Shown: positions 27,288-35,880 of the stretch, in pieces | How the letters are laid out: every line of letters begins with the position of its first letter | Numbering within the stretch: the stretch's first letter is position 1 | Origin: Geodermatophilus nigrescens | Lineage (GTDB): Bacteria > Actinomycetota > Actinomycetes > Mycobacteriales > Geodermatophilaceae | Assembly: GCF_900129495.1 (NCBI RefSeq) | Contig: NZ_FQVX01000002.1 | Location: 248,001 to 312,000 of the forward strand | Length of the DNA stretch: 64,000 nt | Direction: 5' to 3' | Notes under the pieces: generated by a model | Databases searched by the model: none | What the model was told of the DNA's origin: nothing | Seen by the model: the letters and a program-made list of their open reading frames with translations, nothing else | Program-made: the position numbers and the translations under genes

Positions 27288-27324
27288 CCCGGCGTCGGGT
27301 CGCGCAGGTGCGGTCCGTACCCGC

Positions 27325-27381
27325 ACGACACCCGCACCCCGACGACACCTGCAGCCGGACGACACTGCGCCCGGACGACGC
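27325..27381 (+). repeat. 17-bp periodic repeats in the tetR leader
   Basis: ACGACAC occurs at 27325, 27342 and 27359, with ACGACGC at 27375, so the spacing is 17, 17 and 16 bp. The intervening bases are also similar (CCCGC, CTGCAGCCGG, TGCGCCCGG). They lie between the -10 and the AGGAGG of the TetR gene. Confidence 0.7.
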
Positions 27382-27398
27382 GGAGGAGGCAGCTGCCG

Positions 27399-28091
27399 GT
27401 GAGCAGCGCACCCGAAGGACGGCCCAACGCCCGGCGCGACCTCGTCGAGGCCCAGATCCTCGAGCAGGCGACCCGGTTGTTCGCCGAACGCGGCTTCGCC
27501 GCCACCAGCCTGCAGGACATCGCCGAGGCCACGGGCCTGACCCGGCCGGCGCTCTACCACTACGTCCGCAACAAGGACGACCTGCTGTCCCGGCTCGTGC
27601 AGGAGCTCACCGAGGGCCCGGCCGAGGAGCTGCACCGCATCAACGCCGACGCCGACCGCCCGCCGCTGGAGCGGCTGCGCGACATGGCCCACGCCGTCGC
27701 GCTGCGGATGGCGCGCTCCCCGGAGCGGTTCCGGCTGCTCATCCGGTCGGAGGCGGAGCTGCCGGAGTCACTCGCCGACGTCTACGCGCGTGGCCGGCGC
27801 CGGGTGCTCCGCGAGTTCACGGCGGTGATCGAGGACGGCATCGCCGCCGGCCGGCTGCGCCCGGTCGACGCCCGTGTCGCCGCCCTCGGCGTCATCGGCA
27901 TGTGCAACTGGGTGGCCTGGTGGCACCGGCCCGGCCAGCAGGACGAGGCGGTGGCCGGGCAGATCGCGGACATGGCCGTCGCCTCACTGGCCGAGGCCGA
28001 CTCCCGGGCCGGGGAGGGCGAGGGCCCGGCGCGCGCACTGTCGCTGCTGCGCCAGGACCTCGACTACCTCGAGCGGCTGCTCGGCGGCTGA
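27399..28091 (+). CDS. TetR-family repressor
   Basis: 230 residues, GTG with AGGAGG upstream. The N-terminal HTH reads SLQDIAEATGLTRPALYHYV (about 36-55), followed by the conserved NKDDLLSRLV. The C-terminal ligand domain contains MCNWVAWWHRPG, a signature of TetR proteins that sense acyl-CoA-like or aromatic ligands. It lies directly after hyuAB and is convergent with the ligase gene. It is the only regulator in the catabolic island and so the best candidate for binding the three shared operators, which would make the pathway ligand-inducible. Confidence 0.92.
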   Translation: MSSAPEGRPNARRDLVEAQILEQATRLFAERGFAATSLQDIAEATGLTRPALYHYVRNKDDLLSRLVQELTEGPAEELHRINADADRPPLERLRDMAHAVALRMARSPERFRLLIRSEAELPESLADVYARGRRRVLREFTAVIEDGIAAGRLRPVDARVAALGVIGMCNWVAWWHRPGQQDEAVAGQIADMAVASLAEADSRAGEGEGPARALSLLRQDLDYLERLLGG

Positions 28092-28109
28092 GATCGGTGG
28101 CCGCCGGCG

Positions 28110-29789
28110 TCAGCCGGGCGGCGGGCCGCCGGCCACCTCGGCCCGCAGGCGCTTCTTGTCCAGCTTGCCGACCTGCGTCCGGGGCAGCTCCGTGCGCCAC
28201 TCCAGCCGTTCGGGCCACTTGTACTTCGCGACGCCCAGCGCCTCGAGGTGCCGCCGGAGCTCGGCGAGGTCCACCGGGTCACCGTCGGCCACGAGCACCG
28301 CGCAGGCCCGCTCGCCCAGCCGCTCGTCGGGCACCGCCACCACCGCGGCGGCCGCGACCGCCGGGTGCCGCACGAGCAGCTGCTCGACCTCCTCGGCGTT
28401 GACCTTCTCGCCGCCGCGGTTGATGACGTCCTTGATCCGGCCCTCGACGGCCAGGTAGCGGCCACCGTCGATGTCCACCAGCCGGGCGAGGTCGCCGGTG
28501 CGGTAGAAGCCGTCGCCGGTGAACGCCCGCGCGTCGTGCTCCGGGGCGGCGAGGTAGCCGCGGATCGTGTAGGGCCCGCGCGCGCAGAGCTCCCCCACCT
28601 CGCCCGGTGGCACCTCGTCCTCGGAGTCCGGCCGCAGGACGCGGACCTCGTCGAGCGGGGACAGCGGCGTCCCGACCGTCTCGTTGCGCGCCCGGCGGGG
28701 CGCGCCGGGGAAGGTGACGGCGAACATCCCCTCCCCCATGCCGAACAGCTGCCCGGTCCACAGGCCGAGCGCCTCGAAGCGGTCGAACAGCTCCGCGCTC
28801 ACCTTCGCCCCGCTCAGGACGACGGTGCGCAGCGTCGGCACGACGGCGGCCAGGCCCGGGTGGTCGATGACGCCGTAGTGGCCGTGCCCGAACAGCACGT
28901 CGGTCACCCCCGCCGCCGCCATGAGCGGCAGGGCCCGGTCCAGGTCGGGAGAGGCCAGGACCAGGGTGCCGCCGACGCTGTGCGGGCCGTGCAGCCCGCA
29001 GACGATGCCGGCGTTGTGCACGACCGGGATGAGGTGGGCGACTCGGCTGGAGGCGTTCCAGCCCCACGCGGAGGCGTAGGCGAGGGCGTTGTACCAGTAC
29101 TCGGCGTGCAGCCGGGGGATCACCTTGGGCACCCCGGTGGTGCCGCCGGACAGCTGGAGGACGGCGACGTCGTCGGGACCGATGCCCGCCTGCACGGCGT
29201 CGACCCGGGCCCGCGCCACCGTGGGGTCGGCGTCCCGGCCCAGGTCCTCCAGGCGGACGGTGCCGGCGTCCGCGGCGGCGCCGACGGTGAGCAGGTGGCG
29301 CAGGGTGGGATGGTCCTGCGCCTGCTCACGGCCGAAGGCGACGAGGTCGAAGCCCCGCGTCCCCGCCTCCACCAGGTGCCCCACCGCGCCGACGAGCCGG
29401 CTGATCTGCGAGATCTCGTGTCCGCGGTGGTGCGCCAGCGCGCAGACCGGCAGCAGGCCGGCCTTCAGGGTGGCGTACCAGGCGAGCACCGTCTCCTGCC
29501 GGTTGGTCACCTGGAACACCACCGGGTCACCGGGGCGCAGCCCCAGCTCGCCCAGCCCGCAGGCGATGAGGTCGGTGCGGGCGTCGAGCTCCGCGTAGGT
29601 GAGCGTGCCCGCGTCGGTGACCAGCGCGACGACCTGCGGGTGTGCGGCGGCGACCCGCTGGAACTCCTGCACCAGGGTCCGGTCGCCCCACAGGCCGGCC
29701 TCCCGGTACCGCCGGACGGCGTCGTCCGGGTACGGGACGACGCCCGCGCGCAGGGTCGAGCGGGGCCGCTCAGGCGCCGGGACGGACAT
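28110..29789 (-). CDS. aryl-acid AMP/CoA ligase (salicylate/2,3-dihydroxybenzoate type)
   Basis: 559 residues, ATG at 29789 with AGGAGAG upstream. ANL superfamily: core motif LQLSGGTTGVPKVIPR, YRTGDLARL, and the hinge plus A8 loop GRIKDVINRGGEKV, with the catalytic Lys in RTQVGKLDKK. INRGGEKV and AEYWYNALAYA resemble EntE/SdgA-type ligases for 2-hydroxy or 2-amino benzoates. The start lies 20 nt inside the end of the monooxygenase gene, so the two are translationally coupled. It likely makes the aryl-CoA or adenylate on which the monooxygenase acts. Confidence 0.9.
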   Translation of the reverse strand: MSVPAPERPRSTLRAGVVPYPDDAVRRYREAGLWGDRTLVQEFQRVAAAHPQVVALVTDAGTLTYAELDARTDLIACGLGELGLRPGDPVVFQVTNRQETVLAWYATLKAGLLPVCALAHHRGHEISQISRLVGAVGHLVEAGTRGFDLVAFGREQAQDHPTLRHLLTVGAAADAGTVRLEDLGRDADPTVARARVDAVQAGIGPDDVAVLQLSGGTTGVPKVIPRLHAEYWYNALAYASAWGWNASSRVAHLIPVVHNAGIVCGLHGPHSVGGTLVLASPDLDRALPLMAAAGVTDVLFGHGHYGVIDHPGLAAVVPTLRTVVLSGAKVSAELFDRFEALGLWTGQLFGMGEGMFAVTFPGAPRRARNETVGTPLSPLDEVRVLRPDSEDEVPPGEVGELCARGPYTIRGYLAAPEHDARAFTGDGFYRTGDLARLVDIDGGRYLAVEGRIKDVINRGGEKVNAEEVEQLLVRHPAVAAAAVVAVPDERLGERACAVLVADGDPVDLAELRRHLEALGVAKYKWPERLEWRTELPRTQVGKLDKKRLRAEVAGGPPPG

Positions 29790-31422
29790 CGGTCTCTCCT
29801 CGGGAGCCGGACAGCACGGGCTGCAGGGTGCGGGGGGAGGCGGCCTCACCGTCGGTGAGGTCGACGAGGTCGGTGCGGCCGCTGACCAGCGCGGCGGCCG
29901 CGTCGGCGCGCAGCTCGGCGGGCACGGAGACGACCGTCAGCAGGCCGGTCACCCGCCGGACCCGCTCGGCGAGGTCGAGGCGGTCGAGCACGGCCTCCCG
30001 CCCGGCCGGGCCGGTGAGCCACAGACCGGCGCACCCGCGGGCGGCCAGCTCGCCGGCGCGCCGGGCCAGCGCGTCCCCCGCCGACGACCACGCGCTGCCG
30101 GGTGGGGCCACGAGCCGGGCCAGGGTGCCGGGCGGGGCGTCGTCGCCGTCGACGACCTCGGGCAGCTCGGCGGGGTCGGCCCGCCGGGAGGCGAGGACCC
30201 GGCCGGCCCGCTCCAGCGGCCGGTCCAGCACCCACTCGTCGAGGCCGGCGGCGGGGAGCCCCTCGGCCGGGGAGCCCGCGTAGTCGGCGAGCGCGCGGGC
30301 GACGACGTCGGGGCTGCTCGTCGCGAAGCGGGACAGCGGCACGTTCCCCGCCCGCGACATGTAGGCCACCATCAGCCGGTCGACCGGCTCGTCGAGCCGG
30401 TCGGGGAAGCTCTCCCACCACAGCTGGCTGCGCCGGGCGAGGCCCTGGAGCCGCTCGACGGCGGGGCGCCGCACCGCCTCGTAGGCGGTGAACGCGGAGG
30501 GCACGTCGCCCGACGCACCCAGGGCGTCGACGAGCGCGATGGCGTCCTCCATGGCCAGCTTGGTCCCCGAGCCGATCGAGTAGTGCGCGGTGTGGGCGGC
30601 GTCGCCGAGCAGCACCACGGTGCCGCTGTGCCACCGTCGCGCGGTGACCCTGCGGAAGCGGAGCCACTGGGTGCGGTTGCCGATGAGAGGGTGACCGCGC
30701 AGCGACGCGGCGAAGACACCCTCGAGGTGGCGCAGGCTGGCCTCGTCGTTGGCGTCCCGCGCCAGGCCCCGCGCGCCGGCGTCCAGGCCGGCCCGCCGCC
30801 AGGTCCGCTCGTCGGTCTCGACGAGGAACGTGCTGCGGTCGTCCTGGTAGGGGTAGGCGTGCGTGACGAAGGTGCCGGCCTCGGTCTCCACCGGCTCGAA
30901 CAGGGCGTGGTCGAGCGCGAAGTCGGTGGCCGCCCACAGGTAGAGGCCTGCGCCCGTCTCCACCGTGGCCCCGAACTCCTCCGCGCGGGCCGTGCGGGTG
31001 GCGCTGTTGACGCCGTCGGCGGCGATCACCAGGTCGGCGTCGAGCTCGTCGGCCCGCACCCGCTCCCCGAACCGCAGGACGACGCCGGACTCCTCGGCGT
31101 GCCGCTGCAGGACGGCGAGCAGCCGCGTCCGCGCGATGCCGATCAGGGCGTCGTTGCCGACCGTGGTGGCCTGCCCGCGCACGCGCATCTGCATGTCGTG
31201 GCGGTGCCCGCCGGCGACGATGTCGCGCAGGCTGGCCGGGTCGGCGGCCTCGAGGTTGCGTTGCGTGCCCGCGGCGAGCCCGACGCCGAAGCCGAAGGTC
31301 TCGTGCGGCACGCCCTGCTCGTGGACGACGACCTCGCACCCCGGCTGCGCGAGCTTGAGCAGCCGGGCGGCGTACAGCCCACCGGGCCCGCCGCCGAGGA
31401 CGGCGACCCTCCTCAGCTCCAC
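29770..31422 (-). CDS. FAD monooxygenase, SdgC-like, with shrunken C-terminal domain
   Basis: 550 residues, GTG behind GGGGAGGTC. The first 390 residues are a class A flavin hydroxylase: dinucleotide loop AVLGGGPGGLYAARLL, DLVIAADGVNS, and GDAAHTAHYSIGSGTKLAMED. The closest recognised relatives are salicylyl-CoA 5-hydroxylase and 2-aminobenzoyl-CoA monooxygenase, which carry a 350-residue old-yellow-enzyme domain behind it. Here only about 130 residues follow. They still contain ARGCAGLWLTG and VSGRTDLVDL, which look like scraps of that domain. The neighbouring ligase supports an aryl-CoA substrate. Confidence 0.87.
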   Translation of the reverse strand: MELRRVAVLGGGPGGLYAARLLKLAQPGCEVVVHEQGVPHETFGFGVGLAAGTQRNLEAADPASLRDIVAGGHRHDMQMRVRGQATTVGNDALIGIARTRLLAVLQRHAEESGVVLRFGERVRADELDADLVIAADGVNSATRTARAEEFGATVETGAGLYLWAATDFALDHALFEPVETEAGTFVTHAYPYQDDRSTFLVETDERTWRRAGLDAGARGLARDANDEASLRHLEGVFAASLRGHPLIGNRTQWLRFRRVTARRWHSGTVVLLGDAAHTAHYSIGSGTKLAMEDAIALVDALGASGDVPSAFTAYEAVRRPAVERLQGLARRSQLWWESFPDRLDEPVDRLMVAYMSRAGNVPLSRFATSSPDVVARALADYAGSPAEGLPAAGLDEWVLDRPLERAGRVLASRRADPAELPEVVDGDDAPPGTLARLVAPPGSAWSSAGDALARRAGELAARGCAGLWLTGPAGREAVLDRLDLAERVRRVTGLLTVVSVPAELRADAAAALVSGRTDLVDLTDGEAASPRTLQPVLSGSRGETDVRPGA

Positions 31423-31441
31423 CCTGACCTCCCCGAGACGT

Positions 31442-31488
31442 GTTGACGCGCAAGTCGAGTATTCGACGTTGCCGATGACACTGTCAAC
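31442..31488 (-). promoter_or_regulatory. promoter/operator of monooxygenase-ligase operon
   Basis: On the minus strand: TTGACA, 18 nt, AATACT (31458-31463), about 30 nt before the GTG. A perfect GTCGA-N4-TCGAC inverted repeat covers the -10, and the 47-nt block is bounded by GTTGAC/GTCAAC. The MFS stop codon lies inside the -35. Same layout as 35881-35927 and 22657-22702. Confidence 0.75.
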
Positions 31489-32818
31489 GCACCGCTCCTG
31501 CCGCCGGCACCGCTGCCTCGGTGGAGCGGACCCGGCCGGCCGCCCGACGCGCGGGCACCAGGGCCGCGGCCACGCCGCCGAGGGCCGCGGGCAGCGCGAA
31601 CGCGTGGAACTGCCACGACAGGCCGAGACCCGCCGCGACCAGCAGCCCGCCGTAGGTCGGGCCGAGGATGGCGCCCACCCGGCCGACGCCGAGCGACATG
31701 CCGAGTCCCGTCGTGCGCACAGCGGCCGGATAGGAGACGGCCACGAAGGCGTTGAGCAGGATCTGCGTGCCGGTGGTGCCGAAGCCGGCCACGGCCACGA
31801 GCAGGTACACCGCCCACGTCGGCGGCGCGAGGCTCAGCAGAGCCAGCGACACCGCCGCCGCCCCGAAGGCGGCGACCGTGACGGGCTTGGCACCCCAGCG
31901 GTCGGCCAGCGCGGAGGCCCCGAGCGCCCCCACGACGGTGCCGCCGTTGAGGACCAGGACGAACGACAGCGAGGACTGCAGGCCGTAGCCGGCGGCGGTC
32001 ATGAGCGCCGGCAGCCACGACGCGACGCCGAAGAGCACCAGCAGGCAGAAGAACGTGGCGACCCAGAACGACACCGTCATCGCGGCGCGCCCGTCCGAGA
32101 ACAGCGCCCGCAGTCCACCGCGGGCCGCCGCGGTCCCTGCCGCGTCCGGACCGGGCGGTACCAGGGGGACGCCGTACCGCGCGGCGACGTGGGCCGCCTC
32201 CTCCCGGCGCCCCGAGGCGAGCAGGAAGGCCGGCGACTCGGGCAGGTACCGCAGCATCAGCGGCAGCACCACGAGCAGCGGCACCGCCCCGGCGGCGAAC
32301 ATGCCCCGGAAGCCGAACGCGGGCACCAGCCAGAGCGCGAGCAGGCCGGCGAGCATGCCACCCACGCCGACGCCCGCGAAGCCCAGCGCCGCGGTCCGGG
32401 TACGCCGGCCCGGGGTGGAGAACTCGACGAGGATGGCCACCGCCGTGGGCATGAGCGCTCCGGCGCCGAGACCGATCAGGAAGCGCGAGACGCCGAAGAC
32501 CTCCGGGGTCGGCGACAGCGCGCACCCCGCCATGGCCAGGGAGAACGTGCAGACGCTGACCAGGATGGTCCGGCGGCGGCCCCACCGGTCCCCGACGGCC
32601 GCCGCGGCCAGCGCACCCACGAGCATGCCGAAGGCTGCCAGCGAGCCGAGGACGCCCACCGCAGGCGCGTCCAGGCCCCACGGCCCGTGGGCGAGCAGGG
32701 CGGGCACGACCGTCCCGTACATCAGGAGGTCGTAGCCCTCGAGGACGAGCGCCAGGAAGCACAGCGCGACGACGGTCGCCGACGCCCCGGTCCGGGGGCT
32801 CGCGGGATGTGCGGACAT
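31484..32818 (-). CDS. MFS transporter, aromatic acid:H+ symporter type
   Basis: 444 residues, ATG with GGAGAAGG upstream. Twelve membrane segments can be picked out. The loop 2-3 motif GDRWGRRRTILVS and the LEGYDLLMYGTVVPALL opening are those of the AAHS group (PcaK/BenK/GenK), which import benzoate-type acids; Asp in the first helix (GYD) is needed in PcaK. The middle loop has RYLPESPAFLL. It lies between the two catabolic operons on the same strand and presumably imports the aromatic acid that the ligase activates. Confidence 0.9.
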   Translation of the reverse strand: MSAHPASPRTGASATVVALCFLALVLEGYDLLMYGTVVPALLAHGPWGLDAPAVGVLGSLAAFGMLVGALAAAAVGDRWGRRRTILVSVCTFSLAMAGCALSPTPEVFGVSRFLIGLGAGALMPTAVAILVEFSTPGRRTRTAALGFAGVGVGGMLAGLLALWLVPAFGFRGMFAAGAVPLLVVLPLMLRYLPESPAFLLASGRREEAAHVAARYGVPLVPPGPDAAGTAAARGGLRALFSDGRAAMTVSFWVATFFCLLVLFGVASWLPALMTAAGYGLQSSLSFVLVLNGGTVVGALGASALADRWGAKPVTVAAFGAAAVSLALLSLAPPTWAVYLLVAVAGFGTTGTQILLNAFVAVSYPAAVRTTGLGMSLGVGRVGAILGPTYGGLLVAAGLGLSWQFHAFALPAALGGVAAALVPARRAAGRVRSTEAAVPAAGAVR

Positions 32819-32928
32819 GCCTTCTCCATCGAAGACGGGGCCCGCGACTGCCGGGCCGGTGCAGGGGGACGCGCCGCCTGCCCGGCGAGGCCGGGGGCGG
32901 GAGGGCGGGCCGGGTGGGACCGCCGGGC

Positions 32929-34167
32929 TCAGCGGGAGAAGCGCTCCTCGAGCCAGCCGCCGATCTCCGCGGCGGCCAGGCTCGCGCCGGTCGGTTCGCC
33001 GTCGGCGACGGCACCGCCGAAGTGGGTGCCGCGCACGGACCGCACGGTGAGGTCGTCGGCGCCGAGCGCGGCGGTCATGGCGTCGACGTCACGCGGGAAG
33101 CAGGCCTGGTCGCCGGTCAGCTCGACCAGCAGCGTGCGCGCCGACACGTCCGGGGCGCAGCGGAGGAAGTCGGCACGGGTGGTGGTCGCCGACCAGGTGG
33201 ACAGCCAGGCGTCGGGGGTGCTGAGCCGGCCGAAGCCGAGCAGGCCGTAGTTGGTCAGGTCGGGCCGCCGGCCGAACAGTGACCCGTACGGCCGGTCGTT
33301 GGGATCCAGGGAGAGGTCGACCGAGCGCAGGTCGGCGTCGGTGCGGAACACCGTGAGCAACCGAGGCGCCAGGGCGGCACGCCGGTCGCGCGGGTCCTCC
33401 GAGCTCCGCGACCGCCGGCGGGCTGCGTCCGCCTCGTCCGCCAGCCCGCGGGCGACTGCGTCCAGGCGCGCGATCCGCGCCGCCTGCGCCTCCCGGTAGC
33501 GGGCTACGAACTCCGGCGCGTAGCTCGAGGTCTCCCCGGGTGGCGCGAAGCCGTTGTCCGGGTCGTAGGGGTCGAGGGCCGGGTCGACCGACAGGGGGTC
33601 GCGCTCGTCGGTGACGGAGGGGTCGACGAGCCGGGCCAGCAGCGCACCCTGGCCGGGGTGAGGCGCCATGAAGACCACCCCGTCAGGAACCGGGAGGTCG
33701 GCGTCGGCCAGCGGCACCGGCCGTCCGGTGGGGGTTGCGGAGATCCGCCCGGCCGGCGCCAGACCGGCTTGCTGGGCGTACAGCGCGAACAGCGTCCCGC
33801 CGCCGGAGTGGCCGAGGACGACGACGTCGTGGAAGCCCGCCCGGCGCAGGAAGACCTGGCCGGCGCCGATGTCGAGGACCGTCTGCTCGTGCACCAGCGC
33901 CAGGTCGTTGTTGACCGACCGGCTGCCCTGCGTCCACACCGCGAAGCCGCGGGCCAGGAGCTCGGGGACGAGCACGTGGTGGGACACGTCCTGCCGGGGG
34001 TGGGCGAGGCAGACGACGGTGCGCGCGCCGGGGACGGTCCGCAGGAGCCCGGTCACGGTCGCGCCGTCGGCGGTCCGCAGCTCGTGCGCGGTGGTGACGG
34101 TGGCGGCCGGGGGCTCGGCCGCGGCGATCCAGCGCCCGGCCCCGAGCCGCTCGGCGGTGCCGGTCAC
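32929..34167 (-). CDS. alpha/beta hydrolase
   Basis: 412 residues from a GTG overlapping the preceding gene's stop (GTGA). A strand-elbow motif VVLGHSGGGTLF places the nucleophile at S121. The acid and base are probably in the C-terminal part (GDQACFPRDVD and RGTHFGG). The lid (about 190-300) is large and Arg/Asp-rich. In context, after a ring-cleaving type VOC protein and beside a maleate isomerase, it may hydrolyse a ring-cleavage product to maleate plus a second acid. This is inference; the family alone gives no substrate. Confidence 0.85.
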   Translation of the reverse strand: MTGTAERLGAGRWIAAAEPPAATVTTAHELRTADGATVTGLLRTVPGARTVVCLAHPRQDVSHHVLVPELLARGFAVWTQGSRSVNNDLALVHEQTVLDIGAGQVFLRRAGFHDVVVLGHSGGGTLFALYAQQAGLAPAGRISATPTGRPVPLADADLPVPDGVVFMAPHPGQGALLARLVDPSVTDERDPLSVDPALDPYDPDNGFAPPGETSSYAPEFVARYREAQAARIARLDAVARGLADEADAARRRSRSSEDPRDRRAALAPRLLTVFRTDADLRSVDLSLDPNDRPYGSLFGRRPDLTNYGLLGFGRLSTPDAWLSTWSATTTRADFLRCAPDVSARTLLVELTGDQACFPRDVDAMTAALGADDLTVRSVRGTHFGGAVADGEPTGASLAAAEIGGWLEERFSR

Positions 34168-34409
34168 ACCGGCTCCACGCGGAGCGCGTCCTTGTCCTGC
34201 TGCGTCACGCGAGCACCGCGCAACCCGGCGACGCAGGAGTACCAGACGGCGTGCCGGCACCCGGTGGCCCGGCGGTCGACGACGATCGCGCCCGGTGCGC
34301 TGATCTCGAAGTAGGGCCCCACCCGCGCGACGGTGACGTCGGGTCCCTGCCCGGCCACCGTGGCCACGGAGACGTTCTCCGGGACGTCGAGGACGTAGAA
34401 CGTGGTCAC
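34164..34409 (-). CDS. 81-residue conserved-looking hypothetical protein
   Basis: GTG at 34409, overlapping the VOC gene stop (GTGA), and its own stop overlaps the hydrolase GTG. So it is locked into the operon on both sides. The sequence begins VTTFYVLDVPENVSVATVAG and is predicted to be all-beta; CRHAVWYSCV near the middle has two Cys and a Trp. No family recognised. Its place among catabolic enzymes suggests a small enzyme, a subunit or a chaperone of the VOC dioxygenase. Confidence 0.75.
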   Translation of the reverse strand: MTTFYVLDVPENVSVATVAGQGPDVTVARVGPYFEISAPGAIVVDRRATGCRHAVWYSCVAGLRGARVTQQDKDALRVEPV

Positions 34410-35077
34410 GGCCGCGCCACCTCCGGGACCGACGCCTGTTCGGCGGTGGCCCGCGCGGCGTGCTGCTCCTCCCACGCCGCGGCCCGCTCGACGATCAGCT
34501 CGGCCTTGCGGGTGAGCAGCGCCGCCATGCTGGGGTCAGGCCCGGACACGACGTCGACGAGCGCGTCGATCGTCAGGGCCGCGTCGAGGTCCTCCTGCGG
34601 GGTCACCGGCCTCAGTGCCCGCGTGATCTCGATCATGTAGCCGTTCGGGTCGTGCGTGTAGATCGACTCGATCGTCTCGTGCTGGATCTGCATCTCCACC
34701 GGCCACTCGCTGCCGTCCAGCCGCCGGCGGTACTCGAGGAGGTCCTCCTCGCTGTCGACGTGGATGGCGAGGTGGCGGGACCGGATGAAGTAGACCGGGA
34801 CGTCCTCGGCGAAGCGGGAGTACGCGTCGCCCTGGGGGCCGCCTCCGAACGGCTCGAGGCCGAAGTAGTAGAAGAAGGCGAGGCGGTCGCCGTTGCCGAT
34901 GTCGAAGAAGAAGTGGATGAAGTCCGGGTGCCGCTCCGGGCCCCAGCCGGCGGCACAGATGGAGTGGACGACGGGGAAGCCCAGGACGTCACGGTAGAAG
35001 CGCACCGTGCCGGCGGGGTCGAAGGTCGGGTAGGCGACGTGGTCGACGCCGCGGACCCGGTGCGGGAGTTCGCTCAC
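34406..35077 (-). CDS. VOC-family extradiol-dioxygenase-like protein
   Basis: 223 residues, GTG with AGGAGG upstream. Two beta-alpha-beta-beta-beta modules of the vicinal-oxygen-chelate fold are visible. The expected metal triad can be placed at H13 (VDHVAYP), H106 (HLAIHVDS) and E150 (GYMIEITRAL). The helical tail (about 160-223) is unusual and may dimerise. VOC enzymes include ring-cleaving dioxygenases, isomerases and glyoxalases. In an operon with a maleate isomerase, cleavage of a dihydroxylated ring is the most economical guess. Confidence 0.82.
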   Translation of the reverse strand: MSELPHRVRGVDHVAYPTFDPAGTVRFYRDVLGFPVVHSICAAGWGPERHPDFIHFFFDIGNGDRLAFFYYFGLEPFGGGPQGDAYSRFAEDVPVYFIRSRHLAIHVDSEEDLLEYRRRLDGSEWPVEMQIQHETIESIYTHDPNGYMIEITRALRPVTPQEDLDAALTIDALVDVVSGPDPSMAALLTRKAELIVERAAAWEEQHAARATAEQASVPEVARP

Positions 35078-35108
35078 GGGATCCTCCTCGGGTTCGGCTG
35101 GGGTGCGG

Positions 35109-35864
35109 TCAGGCGGGGACGGGGACGCGGTCGGCCCGCAGGAGGCTGCCGGCACCGGGGAGGTCGACGGGCAGACCGAGGGCGCGCAGCAGGCTGTAGG
35201 CGCCGGCGGTGGCGGCCGACAGCACCGGGATGCCGAACTCCTGCTCGGCCGGCTCGACCAGGGACAGGGACGGCATCTGCACGCAGCAGGACAGGACGAG
35301 GGCGTCGACAGCGGACAGGTCCAGCTCGCGGGCCGCTGCCATCACCCGGTCGCCGGGGATGCAGCCCACCTCGGCGTTGTCGGCCACCTCGAGCGCCCGC
35401 CAGTCGGCGACCGTCAGACCCTCGGCCTCCAGGTAGGCGACCACCTGCTCCGCGAGCGGCCGCGTGTAGGGCATCACCAGGGCGACCCGACGGGCCCCCA
35501 GACCGCGCAGGGCCTCGACCAGCGCGCCGGCGCTGGAGCGCACGCGGGCCTCCGAGCCCCCGGTCGCCAGCTGCTCGGCCACGGCGGCCTCGACGCGCTG
35601 GTGCTCACCGGGGCCGCCGGCCATGAGCGCCACCAGGCACGCGTAGAGGATCGCCTCGGGACCTGCGTCACCGAGCTCGAGGACGCAGCGCTCGCGCTGG
35701 GCGTTCATCGCCCGCAGCTGGGCGGGACTGACCGCCGTCATGCGCATCCGGCTGGAGTGGAACGAGAACGACGCGTCGGGGTGCCGGGCCAGCAGCGCCG
35801 GCATCTCGGTCTCCACGGTCACGTTCGAGCTCGGCACGACGAGCCCGATGCGGTGCACGGCCAC
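35109..35864 (-). CDS. maleate cis-trans isomerase (Asp/Glu racemase superfamily)
   Basis: 251 residues, GTG with GGGAGG upstream. Maleate isomerase converts maleate to fumarate without cofactor using two Cys. Here they are C76 (LYACLVAL) and C194 (LSCCVQMPSL), the same numbers as reported for the Nocardia enzyme. VVPSSNVTVETEMP at the N-terminus binds carboxylate. Arylmalonate decarboxylase is a related alternative, but the Cys pair favours isomerase. It is first in the operon behind the 35881-35927 promoter, so maleate is a likely intermediate of the pathway. Confidence 0.88.
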   Translation of the reverse strand: MAVHRIGLVVPSSNVTVETEMPALLARHPDASFSFHSSRMRMTAVSPAQLRAMNAQRERCVLELGDAGPEAILYACLVALMAGGPGEHQRVEAAVAEQLATGGSEARVRSSAGALVEALRGLGARRVALVMPYTRPLAEQVVAYLEAEGLTVADWRALEVADNAEVGCIPGDRVMAAARELDLSAVDALVLSCCVQMPSLSLVEPAEQEFGIPVLSAATAGAYSLLRALGLPVDLPGAGSLLRADRVPVPA

Positions 35865-35880
35865 ACGGTCCTCCCGGGTT

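Noticed and set aside
27325-27381. Repeats considered as a CRISPR array
   Set aside because: Seven-nt conserved core with 17-bp period is far too short; no spacer-repeat structure and no cas genes.
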